From Pseudomonadota bacterium (GTDB lineage: Bacteria > Verrucomicrobiota > Verrucomicrobiia > Limisphaerales > SXTU01), in assembly GCA_009924135.1 (NCBI GenBank), contig RFSE01000016.1, positions 1 through 51,903 of the forward strand: DNA of 51,903 bases. Reading direction: 5' to 3'. Position numbers and translations under genes: made by a program. Under the pieces are notes generated by a model. That model saw only the letters and a list, made by a program, of their open reading frames with translations. It searched no databases and was not told the DNA's origin. Numbering within the stretch: position 1 is the first letter of the stretch; each line of letters begins with the position of its first letter. Positions 9,124 through 16,934 of this stretch are shown here, one piece after another.

Positions 9124-9936
9124 TTAAGCGGCAAGGCTCTTGCGGTGGGCGCGCATGAGGGCGAGGGCCATGAGACCGACTCCGAGGGAGGCAGCGTAGG
9201 TGCTGGACTCGGGCACGGCGACGAAGGAGAGCGCGCCAGCCGTGCTCAGTTCGAAGTAGCCGAGGTAGGTGCTGGAACCATTGGGGGTGAGCTGGTAGAA
9301 GTCCGAGCGGGCGACGGAGCCGCCGGTGGTGAAGGAAGCGCCCAGGGTGTTTTCAATGTTGCCCTGGAAGGTGCCGAAGTCACCGCTGGCGATGTTGTCG
9401 GCATAGGAGTTGTTACCGTTGGCGATGACGGCCGCCGTGGTGGGGCTGGCCGCCGTGCCGGTGGCCGAGGCGAAACCAGAACCGATGGTCAGAACCGGCG
9501 CGACGGTGTTGCCCTGCGCGGAGAGGGACCCGGTGGTCCACGCAGTGGTCTGGGTATTGATGTCCGCGCTGTTGATGCCCCGGGCGCTGGTGAGCCAGAG
9601 GGTGTTCTTGGCCGTGGAGGGAACCTGGTTGGCGAGGTTGATGGCGGCGCTGACAGACCAGATGGCGCTGTTGAGCGAGCCAGAACCGGCCGTGCCCACG
9701 CCCGCCGTGATGTCGGCGGAGGTGAACTTGCTGCTGAAGGACAGGGTCTGGCCCGTGCCCAGGATGCTCGTGATCTGGGTCACCGAACCGAGATCCACTT
9801 CGAGGTTGCTGCTCCCGCTCGATCCCCGGAAGCCGAGGAGCAGGTCGCCGTTATTATAGGACAGGGCCGCCTGCGCGCTCTGGGCCATAAGCAGAGCCCC
9901 GGCGCTGGCTAACACCAGCTTGCTGATTTTTTTCAT
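9124..9936 (-). CDS. PEP-CTERM sorting domain protein, 270 aa
   Basis: The protein begins with a signal peptide (MKKISKLVLASAGALLMAQSAQA) and ends with a PEP-CTERM tail: VPESS at 241-245, a hydrophobic helix (YAASLGVGLMALALM) and a basic cluster MRAHRKSLAA. Such tails are recognised and cleaved by exosortases in EPS-producing Gram-negative bacteria; a candidate exosortase is at 17907-19457. The mature part is Ser/Thr/Gly/Ala-rich with no recognisable catalytic domain and contains two segments of the kind seen in other PEP-CTERM proteins (NNGDLLLGFRG near 28-38, STYLGYFELSTAG near 222-234). It appears to be the first gene of a two-gene unit with the PstS-like gene. The promoter lies in 9937-10567, but I cannot identify it. 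Confidence 0.88.
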   Translation of the reverse strand: MKKISKLVLASAGALLMAQSAQAALSYNNGDLLLGFRGSSGSSNLEVDLGSVTQITSILGTGQTLSFSSKFTSADITAGVGTAGSGSLNSAIWSVSAAINLANQVPSTAKNTLWLTSARGINSADINTQTTAWTTGSLSAQGNTVAPVLTIGSGFASATGTAASPTTAAVIANGNNSYADNIASGDFGTFQGNIENTLGASFTTGGSVARSDFYQLTPNGSSTYLGYFELSTAGALSFVAVPESSTYAASLGVGLMALALMRAHRKSLAA

Positions 9937-10567
9937 TGGTTGTTTCAGTATTTGACTACGTTTTTCAGTTTACCGCAGGGACACTACGGTTGTGAGCGCC
10001 TGCCCACGCTTTTAAGGTTAAGAGAGGCAGGGCAAGAACTGCTGCTGATTTGAGGACATGCGAAGGGCAGTTTTGGACGTGATATGACAATGATGCAACT
10101 TGCTGTGGGAAAGCCGTTTGCAACATTACTTCTACTGTTCGAACTCGGTTAAAAACCGTTTCGTCACCAAGGAGTAACCTAAGCCCTTCACCCCGGCCCC
10201 GGAGCGTTCAACTCACCGTCTCGCTCGGTAATTGGGACCCGGCGGTTGCCGGGGCATGTGACGCCCGGTTGCGGAAATTGACAGATGCCCTCGGAAGCGT
10301 CGCCCAATCGGCCATGAGCGACGCCAAAGCTGCCTCACGTAACTACAATGTAACTCTACTGTGCTTTCGGAGACGGTGACTTTGGACTAAAAGCTGGGGC
10401 TGCGGGTCACTTGTTGTCGAAGCGTTGAACGAGCGGCTGGTGTCAGTAGGCAACCCGAATGCGTTTCGAGCTTTCGAACCACTCGATCAACATTAACAGC
10501 AAAAACTCCTGCGTTTGCCGGCGAAACGCAAAGGGCTTACCGCATCAACCGGCTAAAAAATCGTACT
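9937..10567. other. 631-bp divergent intergenic region
   Basis: It separates the minus-strand PEP-CTERM gene from the plus-strand FecR gene and must contain both promoters. No convincing sigma-70 or sigma-54 site was found, and no ORF here looks coding. Minor features are a GTAACT direct repeat around 10340-10356 and the complementary segments described separately at 10460-10530. Confidence 0.5.
10460..10530 (+). promoter_or_regulatory. Possible alternative-pairing leader upstream of the FecR gene
   Basis: TGCGTTTCG (10460-10468) can pair over 9 bp with CGAAACGCA (10522-10530), while TGCGTTT (10510-10516) can pair over 7 bp with AAACGCA (10524-10530). These pairings are mutually exclusive. 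A third hairpin, TTCGA-GCTT-TCGAA, is possible at 10465-10478. All lie 37-108 bases upstream of the ATG at 10568. This could be an RNA switch or simply a repeated motif; it matches no riboswitch I can name with confidence. Confidence 0.25.
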
Positions 10568-11788
10568 ATGAAACTGTTTGACCGCACTCTGACCGCCTTC
10601 GCGTTCCACGCACTAATCACGAGCATCTGGCTGGCCGCCACCCCGGCGCAGGCCGTTCACATCGGCACCGCCCAGGTCAAGAAGGTCGTCGGTACGGTGA
10701 GCTATGCCGACGCGGGCGGCAGCGGCCCCATCAAAGAGGGCGACGTTTTCCGTCAAGGAACAACCATTACGACCGGAGCCGGCTCATTCGTGGACTTGGA
10801 TCTGGGAGTTAACGGTGACGCCCTGCGTGTCGAGGCGGACAGCACGCTCGCCCTGAACCAGCTTAATTACGTCAAAGCCGGCCAGCCGGTCATGAACACC
10901 GGGCTGGAAGTAACCAAAGGGACCGTGGTCGCCAACGTGATCCACAAACTTTCGTCGGCGTCCCGGTACGAAATCAAGACCCCGGCGGGCGTCGCCGGCA
11001 TTCGCGGCACGGTCCTGCAGGCGGGCACCGCCCAGATCATGTGCCTGGTCGGGACGGTGGAGTTCCGTCCCACGGCCGGGGGCGGGGTGCAACTCGTCAT
11101 CGGTGGCACGGTTTACTCGGGGGCGAACAACACTGTCACGAAAGCCACGACCGTGCAAACCTCGGGGCTGGCCAAGTCCGCGACCGCTTGCACCCAAAGC
11201 GTCGCGCCGGCCAGCGTGACGGCGGTGGTACAACAGTTCACCGCCGCCATCGCCGCCCAGGCAGCTGCCGAAATCGGCAAGGCCGGCGGAGATGTGAGCA
11301 AGACCGCTTCGGCGGTCGCCAAGGATATCATGACCCAATTGGTGGCGCAGGTGCAGGCGGCGGCGCAGGCCCTGCCCGATGGTCAAGCCAAGACGGACGC
11401 GTTGAAACAGGTCGCCACGCTGACCGCCAACGTGGAAATTCTTCAAGCGACCGCAGCAGCAACGGCCGCCGCCGCCGCCACGGTAGCCAACGGTGGGAAT
11501 GCGGCGGCGGCAAAGACCGCTGCCTCGCAGGCGGCACAGCAATCCACCCCGAATAAAACCATCTCCAACGCCGTGACCGCAAATGTTGATACTGCCATCA
11601 ACAACAGCACTCCACCGGGCGGCAAACCTAATGCTACGGTCATCGTTGACACCGCAAAGGATCCGACCGCTACTGCATCCCAAAATGCTACGGCCACTCC
11701 TGTCCCCACGACCACGACCACGACGACCACGCCGCCGCCCAACAGCACGGCGTTCGATGATCTGGCCAAGAAGAACAGCAACAAGTAG
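10568..11788 (+). CDS. Exported FecR-domain protein with Ala-rich and Thr/Pro-rich tail
   Basis: The 406-residue protein has a signal peptide (ending near TPAQA, residue 28) followed by a FecR domain (about 29-190: KKVVGTVSYADAGG, GDVFRQGTTITTGAGSFVDL, YEIKTPAGVAGIRGTVLQAG). In classical FecR proteins this fold lies in the periplasm and controls an ECF sigma factor. Here no sigma factor or cytoplasmic anti-sigma segment is present, so it is more likely structural or carbohydrate-related, as for other stand-alone FecR-domain proteins (inference). Residues about 215-325 are an Ala/Gln-rich helical region. The C-terminus has an eight-Thr run followed by three Pro, encoded by near-perfect ACC/ACG triplet repeats. 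The gene leads the plus-strand cluster ending at 17710. Confidence 0.8.
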   Translation: MKLFDRTLTAFAFHALITSIWLAATPAQAVHIGTAQVKKVVGTVSYADAGGSGPIKEGDVFRQGTTITTGAGSFVDLDLGVNGDALRVEADSTLALNQLNYVKAGQPVMNTGLEVTKGTVVANVIHKLSSASRYEIKTPAGVAGIRGTVLQAGTAQIMCLVGTVEFRPTAGGGVQLVIGGTVYSGANNTVTKATTVQTSGLAKSATACTQSVAPASVTAVVQQFTAAIAAQAAAEIGKAGGDVSKTASAVAKDIMTQLVAQVQAAAQALPDGQAKTDALKQVATLTANVEILQATAAATAAAAATVANGGNAAAAKTAASQAAQQSTPNKTISNAVTANVDTAINNSTPPGGKPNATVIVDTAKDPTATASQNATATPVPTTTTTTTTPPPNSTAFDDLAKKNSNK

Positions 11789-11853
11789 TGTACCATGACA
11801 GCAGCCGGGCGGCCGTCACTGCTTGAGTTCGTGAGCATCATTTTACGGCTTGT

Positions 11854-14187
11854 TTGAGTCCCACGGCACTTGATCTGCTCATCGTGGCCTTGAGTGCCAT
11901 GGCCCCGCTGGCGGCGGGCGCAGTGGAGTTTCCCACGCAGGCTCCCCTGCTCTTCGCCGCCACGTTACTCATGGCCATGGACCCCCGTCGGGCCGTCGCC
12001 CGCGTCCCCCGGCCGATCCTCTGTTTGGCTGGCCTGCTGGTGGTGTTGTGCGCGGGTGCATTTTTACCAGGAGCGATGCTGGGCGGAACAGCGGTAAAGG
12101 ACCGGCTGGAAACGTTGCTGGGTTTGCAACTGGCGTCGTGCGTCACCTTGCAACCCTGGATGACGCTGGAGGGTCTGCTGGTACTCGTGGTCAACGTGCT
12201 CTGGGGCTACTACCTTTTCACGCGTACGTGGGCCTTGCGGCGAGTCCGGGTCATCGGCCTTTACTGCATCGCCATGACGGCGCTGGCCGCCTTGTCCTTG
12301 TTTTCATTCTGGCACGGCTGGCGGCCCCCCTTCTGGCCTGACTACGCCCCATTTGGACCGTGCCCCAATTACAATCAAACCGGGTTCTTGTTTGGCACCG
12401 CCGGGCTGCTCTGCTTCTGCCTCGCCTTCCGTAAATCGCACCAAATCCAGCAACCCCAGGCACCGGTGCTCTGGCTGGTGGCTTTTCTCGTGCTGGGAGT
12501 GGCCCTGGTGTTCAACCGCTCCCGCAGCGGCATCCTGATCTATCTGGCCGGCCCGCTGGTCTGGCTGGCTGGCTGCGCGAAAACGCGGGTCATGCAGCCC
12601 GGCGAGGCGTTGAAACTCGGTCTGGCGGTGGGGCTGGCGGGCGTGCTGTTTGCTATTTTCGGCGGCCAGGCCCTAAAGCGCTTTGGAGATGTGCCAGTGT
12701 CGCCCTTGAGCGATTATCGCGTGCTGATCCAGAAGGATGCCTTGCAGCTGGCTCGGAACGCCTCGATCGTCGGCGTCGGATCGGGCAACTTTGAAGCGAT
12801 CTTTCCGTTTTACCGGCAGGCCTCCTGGAATGAAAAGCGCGCGCTCCATCCGGAAAGCGATTGGGCCTGCCTGGCCGCCGAACTGGGCTGGCTGGCGGTA
12901 CCAGTGGCTTGGGTGCTCCTGTTCTGGTGCATCAAGGGAACCTTCCAAAGCGATGGCCAATCCGACAGTTCGCTCATGCTCGGAGCCGGCTTGGTGGGAG
13001 TAAGCCTTTGGCTGCACGGCTTTGTGGACATGAACGCGCACCGGATAGGGGCCGTCTGGCCGCTGCTGCTGCTGCTGGCGGCGAACCAGCCCAAGGCGAT
13101 CAACGAACCGGAAAAGCACCCACGTTCGCTCGGGTGGCGCATCGGCTTGGTCGGCCTGACCTTGCTCACACTGGCTGCTTGGCTCGGCCCGGCCTGCGGG
13201 TGGAACTTCCCCGGAACGATGTTGAGGCGCCGGCTGGATGCCGACCTCACGGCTACCCTGACGGCTCGCGATTATCCCCGCGCCCGTCAACTTTGCGAGC
13301 AGGCACTGGCCATCACTCCGTTGGATTGGCGGTTGTATTTTCAACGGGCTTTTCTCTCACTGGCCCAAAATGCCGACGCGACCGAGGCCGCGAAGGATTT
13401 CAACCGGGCACGGTCTCTGGAGCCCAATGCGCCAGAACTGCCGCTGCTGGAAGCCCGCTACTGGTGGGAGTTCGGCTGGCCGGTGCATGCCTCGCTGGCG
13501 CTGGAGGAAGTGTTCCGGCGCGGTGGCCATACGGAGGCGATGTTCGATCATGTCTTCAACGTGTGTCGAAAAGATCCCGGTCTGATACGCGCCCTGCTCA
13601 TTCCGGCGGCGGGACAGCCCGCCACTCAATTGCGCTACCTGCGCGACGCCCCACCGGAACTTTTCACGGAGATGCTGCATCTGGTCTTGCGCGGACCATT
13701 GGATGCCTGGCGGGAAGACCAGCGTACCCTGCTGTTTCGGTTATGGGCAGAACACGAGGAGCGGGATCAACTCCCGGCCTTTCTAGCGGAGCATCCCGAG
13801 CAGATGCCGCTCGCCTGGCCTGCCCTGGCCCGCATGAAACTTCGCGCTGGCGAAGCACAAGCGGCCTGCGAACTCCTGGTCCGCTGGCTCAAACCGCCGA
13901 AACTGCCCGACCTCGAATCGAGCGCTTCAGCCGCGATGCTGCGCCGCCGGATCGAGTTGAACCCGGCGGATTACGGTGCGGTCTTTCTGCTGTCCACCCA
14001 GCTCGATCAGTCGGGCGATCCGACCGCAGCGGTGCGCGTACTGACGACCGCCTTGACGCGTCCCGGGGCTCCCGCCTACCTCCACTACCTGCTCTACCGG
14101 CTTCACTTGGCCCGGCGCGAATGGGCGGAAGCCGGATCCAGTTGGCGGCAATACGATGAAGCGGTGTTACGGACTAGTGCGAAATAA
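11854..14187 (+). CDS. Wzy_C / O-antigen-ligase-like membrane protein fused to a C-terminal TPR domain
   Basis: The 777-residue protein has a polytopic membrane part (about 1-450) with the conserved NRSRSG loop at 221-226 and a periplasmic loop ending in HPESDWACLAAELGW (332-346). This corresponds to the His/Glu-containing motif of O-antigen ligases and PglL-type oligosaccharyltransferases. The C-terminal about 310 residues are soluble, helical and TPR-like (YPRARQLCEQALAITPLDWR). The family transfers lipid-linked glycans in the periplasm to lipid A or to proteins, or polymerises them; which applies here cannot be told. TTG at 11854 is used because it begins the first membrane segment; ATG at 11899 would remove part of it. 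It lies 65 bases after the FecR gene and 87 bases before the next TPR gene. Confidence 0.8.
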   Translation: MSPTALDLLIVALSAMAPLAAGAVEFPTQAPLLFAATLLMAMDPRRAVARVPRPILCLAGLLVVLCAGAFLPGAMLGGTAVKDRLETLLGLQLASCVTLQPWMTLEGLLVLVVNVLWGYYLFTRTWALRRVRVIGLYCIAMTALAALSLFSFWHGWRPPFWPDYAPFGPCPNYNQTGFLFGTAGLLCFCLAFRKSHQIQQPQAPVLWLVAFLVLGVALVFNRSRSGILIYLAGPLVWLAGCAKTRVMQPGEALKLGLAVGLAGVLFAIFGGQALKRFGDVPVSPLSDYRVLIQKDALQLARNASIVGVGSGNFEAIFPFYRQASWNEKRALHPESDWACLAAELGWLAVPVAWVLLFWCIKGTFQSDGQSDSSLMLGAGLVGVSLWLHGFVDMNAHRIGAVWPLLLLLAANQPKAINEPEKHPRSLGWRIGLVGLTLLTLAAWLGPACGWNFPGTMLRRRLDADLTATLTARDYPRARQLCEQALAITPLDWRLYFQRAFLSLAQNADATEAAKDFNRARSLEPNAPELPLLEARYWWEFGWPVHASLALEEVFRRGGHTEAMFDHVFNVCRKDPGLIRALLIPAAGQPATQLRYLRDAPPELFTEMLHLVLRGPLDAWREDQRTLLFRLWAEHEERDQLPAFLAEHPEQMPLAWPALARMKLRAGEAQAACELLVRWLKPPKLPDLESSASAAMLRRRIELNPADYGAVFLLSTQLDQSGDPTAAVRVLTTALTRPGAPAYLHYLLYRLHLARREWAEAGSSWRQYDEAVLRTSAK

Positions 14188-14237
14188 ACATACCAGCCAC
14201 GTTCCCGTGACAAATCCGCAACATCACTTCCGATCCC

Positions 14238-14265
14238 TTGTGGAGTACCAGTCGCCCCGTATAAT
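14238..14265 (+). promoter_or_regulatory. Possible promoter giving a leaderless mRNA
   Basis: A perfect TATAAT (14260-14265) is preceded by TTGTGG (14238-14243) with a 16-base spacer. Transcription would begin about 7-10 bases later, essentially at the GTG start codon at 14275. Only the -10 is strong. Confidence 0.35.
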
Positions 14266-14274
14266 CGAACGCTT

Positions 14275-15963
14275 GTGAACACGTCATTACCTTCGGCCCC
14301 ACGACTGGTCAGGCTGGCCCTGATCGCGCTGCTCGTCGTGGGCAGCCTGGCGGGGACGCTTTATGGGGCCTATCGGGGCTACACCCAATGGCGACAAACC
14401 CGCCTGTTGCGCCAGACCCGCGACCATCTGGCCAGGGCCGACCTGAAGCAGGCCGTGCTGACCATCCGGCAGGCCGTGCAAAATGCCCCGAATGACCCAG
14501 CCACCTGCCGGTTGATGGCCGAGGTGGCCGAGCGCGCCAGTTCCCCCGTGGCGGTCTATTACCGGCAACGCCTGGTGGAACTGCAACCCGAAGTGGTCAC
14601 AAACCGCGTGATGCTCGCCCGGACCGCCCTGGCGTTCACCGAATACCGCCTTGCGGATCAGGCGCTCAAGGAAGTCCCCGAAGCGGCGCGTCAGACCTTC
14701 GACTACCATTGGACCGCCGCCTTGTTGTGCATTCCTACCCATCGCGAACCGGAAGCCGAGACCCACTTGTTGACCGCCATCCAGCTTGCTCCCACGAACG
14801 CCGTCGCGTCCCTCAAGCTCGCCGCCCTGCGCTTGAAGGCGAACGACACGAACCGGCAGCAGCAGGCCCGCACGCTGCTGCTTTCGCTACGCACCAACGC
14901 CGTCGCCAAGCCCGACGCTCTGCGGATGCTCGCCGAAGATGCCAGCCGCACCGGACAGGCGGCGGCGGCGCTGGCCTACTCCGAAGACCTTTACAAGAAC
15001 TCCGAGGAATTCGGTGACAGCCTGTTGCGGCTGCAGATCGTCCGCAAGTTCAAGCGGGACGATTATGCCGCCCAACTCGTCGGACTGAAGGCGAGGGCGA
15101 AGGAAAACCCCGTCCAGGCTTACGAATTGGCGCTGTGGCTTCGCAATTCAGGTCAGGCCGACGACGCGGAGTCCTGGCTGAAACTCGTGCCCGAAAATGT
15201 ACGACGCCAGTTGCCGCTGGCCCCGCTCTACGCCGGTGCGCTGGACAAGGAAGCGGACTGGAAGGCGCTTGAAGCCTTCGTGAAAGGACAGGACTGGGGC
15301 CGGCGTGAGCCCGTGCGGTTCGTCTTCGCGGCCCGCGCCTTGCAGGCGCAAGGCAACCAGCTCGCGGCCTCGGTCGAATGGCGCAAGGCGCTGAAGGTGG
15401 CAGACAAAAATTTGCCCGGCCTGCGCGAACTGCTGGAGTTCGCAGTCGCGTGGAAATGGGAGACTGAAATCGAGGAACTCCTCTGGCAGATGCATAACAA
15501 CTGGCCCAAGGATAAAGGGGTTTTTCTCGCTCTGAGCGAAAGGTTGACGAAAGCCGGCAACACCTCCGGCCTGCGTACCCTGTTCGCCCGGGCCAGCCAG
15601 GCGGACCCGGACAACCTCGCCATCAAAAACAACCTAGTGATGACGAGCCTGCTGCTCGACGCCCGTGACAAGGCCAGCCATCTGAAAGCGAAGGAACTGT
15701 TCACGGCGGACCCGGCGAACCCCATTTTCGTCTCCACTTACGCGTTCTCGCTCTACCTGCTAAAGCAACCTGCGGACGCGCTCGCGGCCTTCGCGCAGCT
15801 CAAGTCCGAGCAACTGATCGAACCCAACGTGGCCACCTATTACGGCCTGGTGCTCCTGGCCAATGGTCGCGCCGCCGAGGCCGGGAAGTTTCTCCAAGCG
15901 GCCCGTCAGGCGAAACTGCTGCCCGAGGAAACCGCCCTGCTGGCACGGGCTAATGGCGCTTGA
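14275..15963 (+). CDS. Membrane-anchored TPR-repeat protein, 562 aa
   Basis: It has a single N-terminal transmembrane anchor (LVRLALIALLVVGSLAGTLYG, about residues 11-31) after a short cytoplasmic start, then a long periplasmic helical array of TPR-like repeats, for example RADLKQAVLTIRQAVQNAPN near 53-72 and PEAETHLLTAIQLAPTNAVA near 158-177. Length and architecture resemble PrsT/PEP-CTERM-system TPR proteins and EPS-assembly scaffolds, but no signature proves which. The GTG start at 14275 sits just before the anchor. The stop overlaps a possible TTG start of the next gene (TTGA), so translation may be coupled. It probably scaffolds the Wzy_C-TPR protein or the secreted products of this cluster (inference). 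Confidence 0.78.
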   Translation: MNTSLPSAPRLVRLALIALLVVGSLAGTLYGAYRGYTQWRQTRLLRQTRDHLARADLKQAVLTIRQAVQNAPNDPATCRLMAEVAERASSPVAVYYRQRLVELQPEVVTNRVMLARTALAFTEYRLADQALKEVPEAARQTFDYHWTAALLCIPTHREPEAETHLLTAIQLAPTNAVASLKLAALRLKANDTNRQQQARTLLLSLRTNAVAKPDALRMLAEDASRTGQAAAALAYSEDLYKNSEEFGDSLLRLQIVRKFKRDDYAAQLVGLKARAKENPVQAYELALWLRNSGQADDAESWLKLVPENVRRQLPLAPLYAGALDKEADWKALEAFVKGQDWGRREPVRFVFAARALQAQGNQLAASVEWRKALKVADKNLPGLRELLEFAVAWKWETEIEELLWQMHNNWPKDKGVFLALSERLTKAGNTSGLRTLFARASQADPDNLAIKNNLVMTSLLLDARDKASHLKAKELFTADPANPIFVSTYAFSLYLLKQPADALAAFAQLKSEQLIEPNVATYYGLVLLANGRAAEAGKFLQAARQAKLLPEETALLARANGA

Positions 15964-15977
15964 ACGCACTCCCCTTC

Positions 15978-16934
15978 ATGCGCATCCGGATTGGGTTCCT
16001 GCTGCTCCTCTGTTTGGGTGCCAGCCCGGCACAGGCCGTCCTGTTTTACAGCACCGGTGATCCGGCCTTCAACACCAGCGCGCCCACGGGCGGCTTGCAG
16101 GACAGCGGCTGGCAATACCAAGGCTCCTGGGGCGGCAACCTGGGCACCGCCATCGCCCCCAACCTCTTCGTCACCGCCAAGCACATCGGCGGGAGCATCG
16201 GCGACACGTTCGTTTACAACGGCACGAGCTACCAGACCACCGCCGTCTTTGACTCGCCCAACAGCGACCTCCGCGTCTGGCAGGTCAACGGCACCTTCAG
16301 TTCTTATGCCCAGTTGTACACGGGCAGCGACGCCAGCGCACAGGGACAAAGCGCGGTGGTGTTCGGCCGCGGCACCCAGCGCGGTGGCAACGTCACGATC
16401 AACGGCCAGGTCGTCGGCTGGACCTGGGGCACCGCCGACCAGGTCCAGCGCTGGGGCCAGAACACGGTGGCCGGAGCCACGTACGGCGGTGCTTCCCTCG
16501 GCAACCTCCTCCGCTTCGGCTTCACCGGCACGGGCGGGCCCAATGAAGCCACGCTCAGCGGCGGAGACAGCGGCGGGGCCGTGTTCATCCAGAACGGCGG
16601 CGTCTGGAAACTTGCCGGCATCAACTATTCAGTGGACGGCCAGTTCAGCTATACCGGCGTGAATGGTTCGGGGTTCAGCGCCGCGATCGCCGACGCCCGC
16701 GGACTCTACTTCGGTCAGGACGGCAACTGGCAGCTCGTTGGCGGCACCAACCCGGTGGTCAGTTCCTTCTATGCCACCAGCATCGCGGACAATCTGGGCT
16801 TTCTCGATGGCCTGATCACACCGGTCCCTGAACCGGGCGTGATCGCCGGATTCGGCAGTGCGGCCTGCGCAGTACTTTTCGGGTTGGAAACCAGGCTGCG
16901 TCGCGGCCGTGCCAACCGTCGTCAGACCCCATGA
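15978..16934 (+). CDS. Trypsin-like serine protease with PEP-CTERM sorting tail
   Basis: The signal peptide is MRIRIGFLLLLCLGASPAQA. The catalytic triad is visible: His69 in FVTAKHIGG, Asp97 in SDLRVWQV and Ser198 in GGDSGGAVF, in the order and spacing of S1/chymotrypsin-fold proteases. The C-terminus carries PVPEP (282-286), a hydrophobic stretch and a basic tail (RLRRGRANRR), a complete PEP-CTERM signal. It should therefore be exported, processed by an exosortase and retained at the cell surface or in the EPS. A TTG at 15960 overlapping the previous stop would add six residues; ATG at 15978 gives the better signal peptide. The 3' end overlaps the next gene by four bases (ATGA). Substrate and physiological role are unknown. 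Confidence 0.85.
   Translation: MRIRIGFLLLLCLGASPAQAVLFYSTGDPAFNTSAPTGGLQDSGWQYQGSWGGNLGTAIAPNLFVTAKHIGGSIGDTFVYNGTSYQTTAVFDSPNSDLRVWQVNGTFSSYAQLYTGSDASAQGQSAVVFGRGTQRGGNVTINGQVVGWTWGTADQVQRWGQNTVAGATYGGASLGNLLRFGFTGTGGPNEATLSGGDSGGAVFIQNGGVWKLAGINYSVDGQFSYTGVNGSGFSAAIADARGLYFGQDGNWQLVGGTNPVVSSFYATSIADNLGFLDGLITPVPEPGVIAGFGSAACAVLFGLETRLRRGRANRRQTP

Noticed and set aside
7981..9912. 643-codon plus-strand open frame
   Set aside because: It is antisense to the PstS-like and PEP-CTERM genes, both of which have signal peptides and family motifs. The frame itself has shadow composition.
10510..10555. Partial resemblance to a c-di-GMP-I (GEMM) riboswitch
   Set aside because: ACGCAAAG and CGGCTAA are present, but the upstream AGGGCAAACC part and the correct spacing are missing, so it is not listed as a riboswitch.
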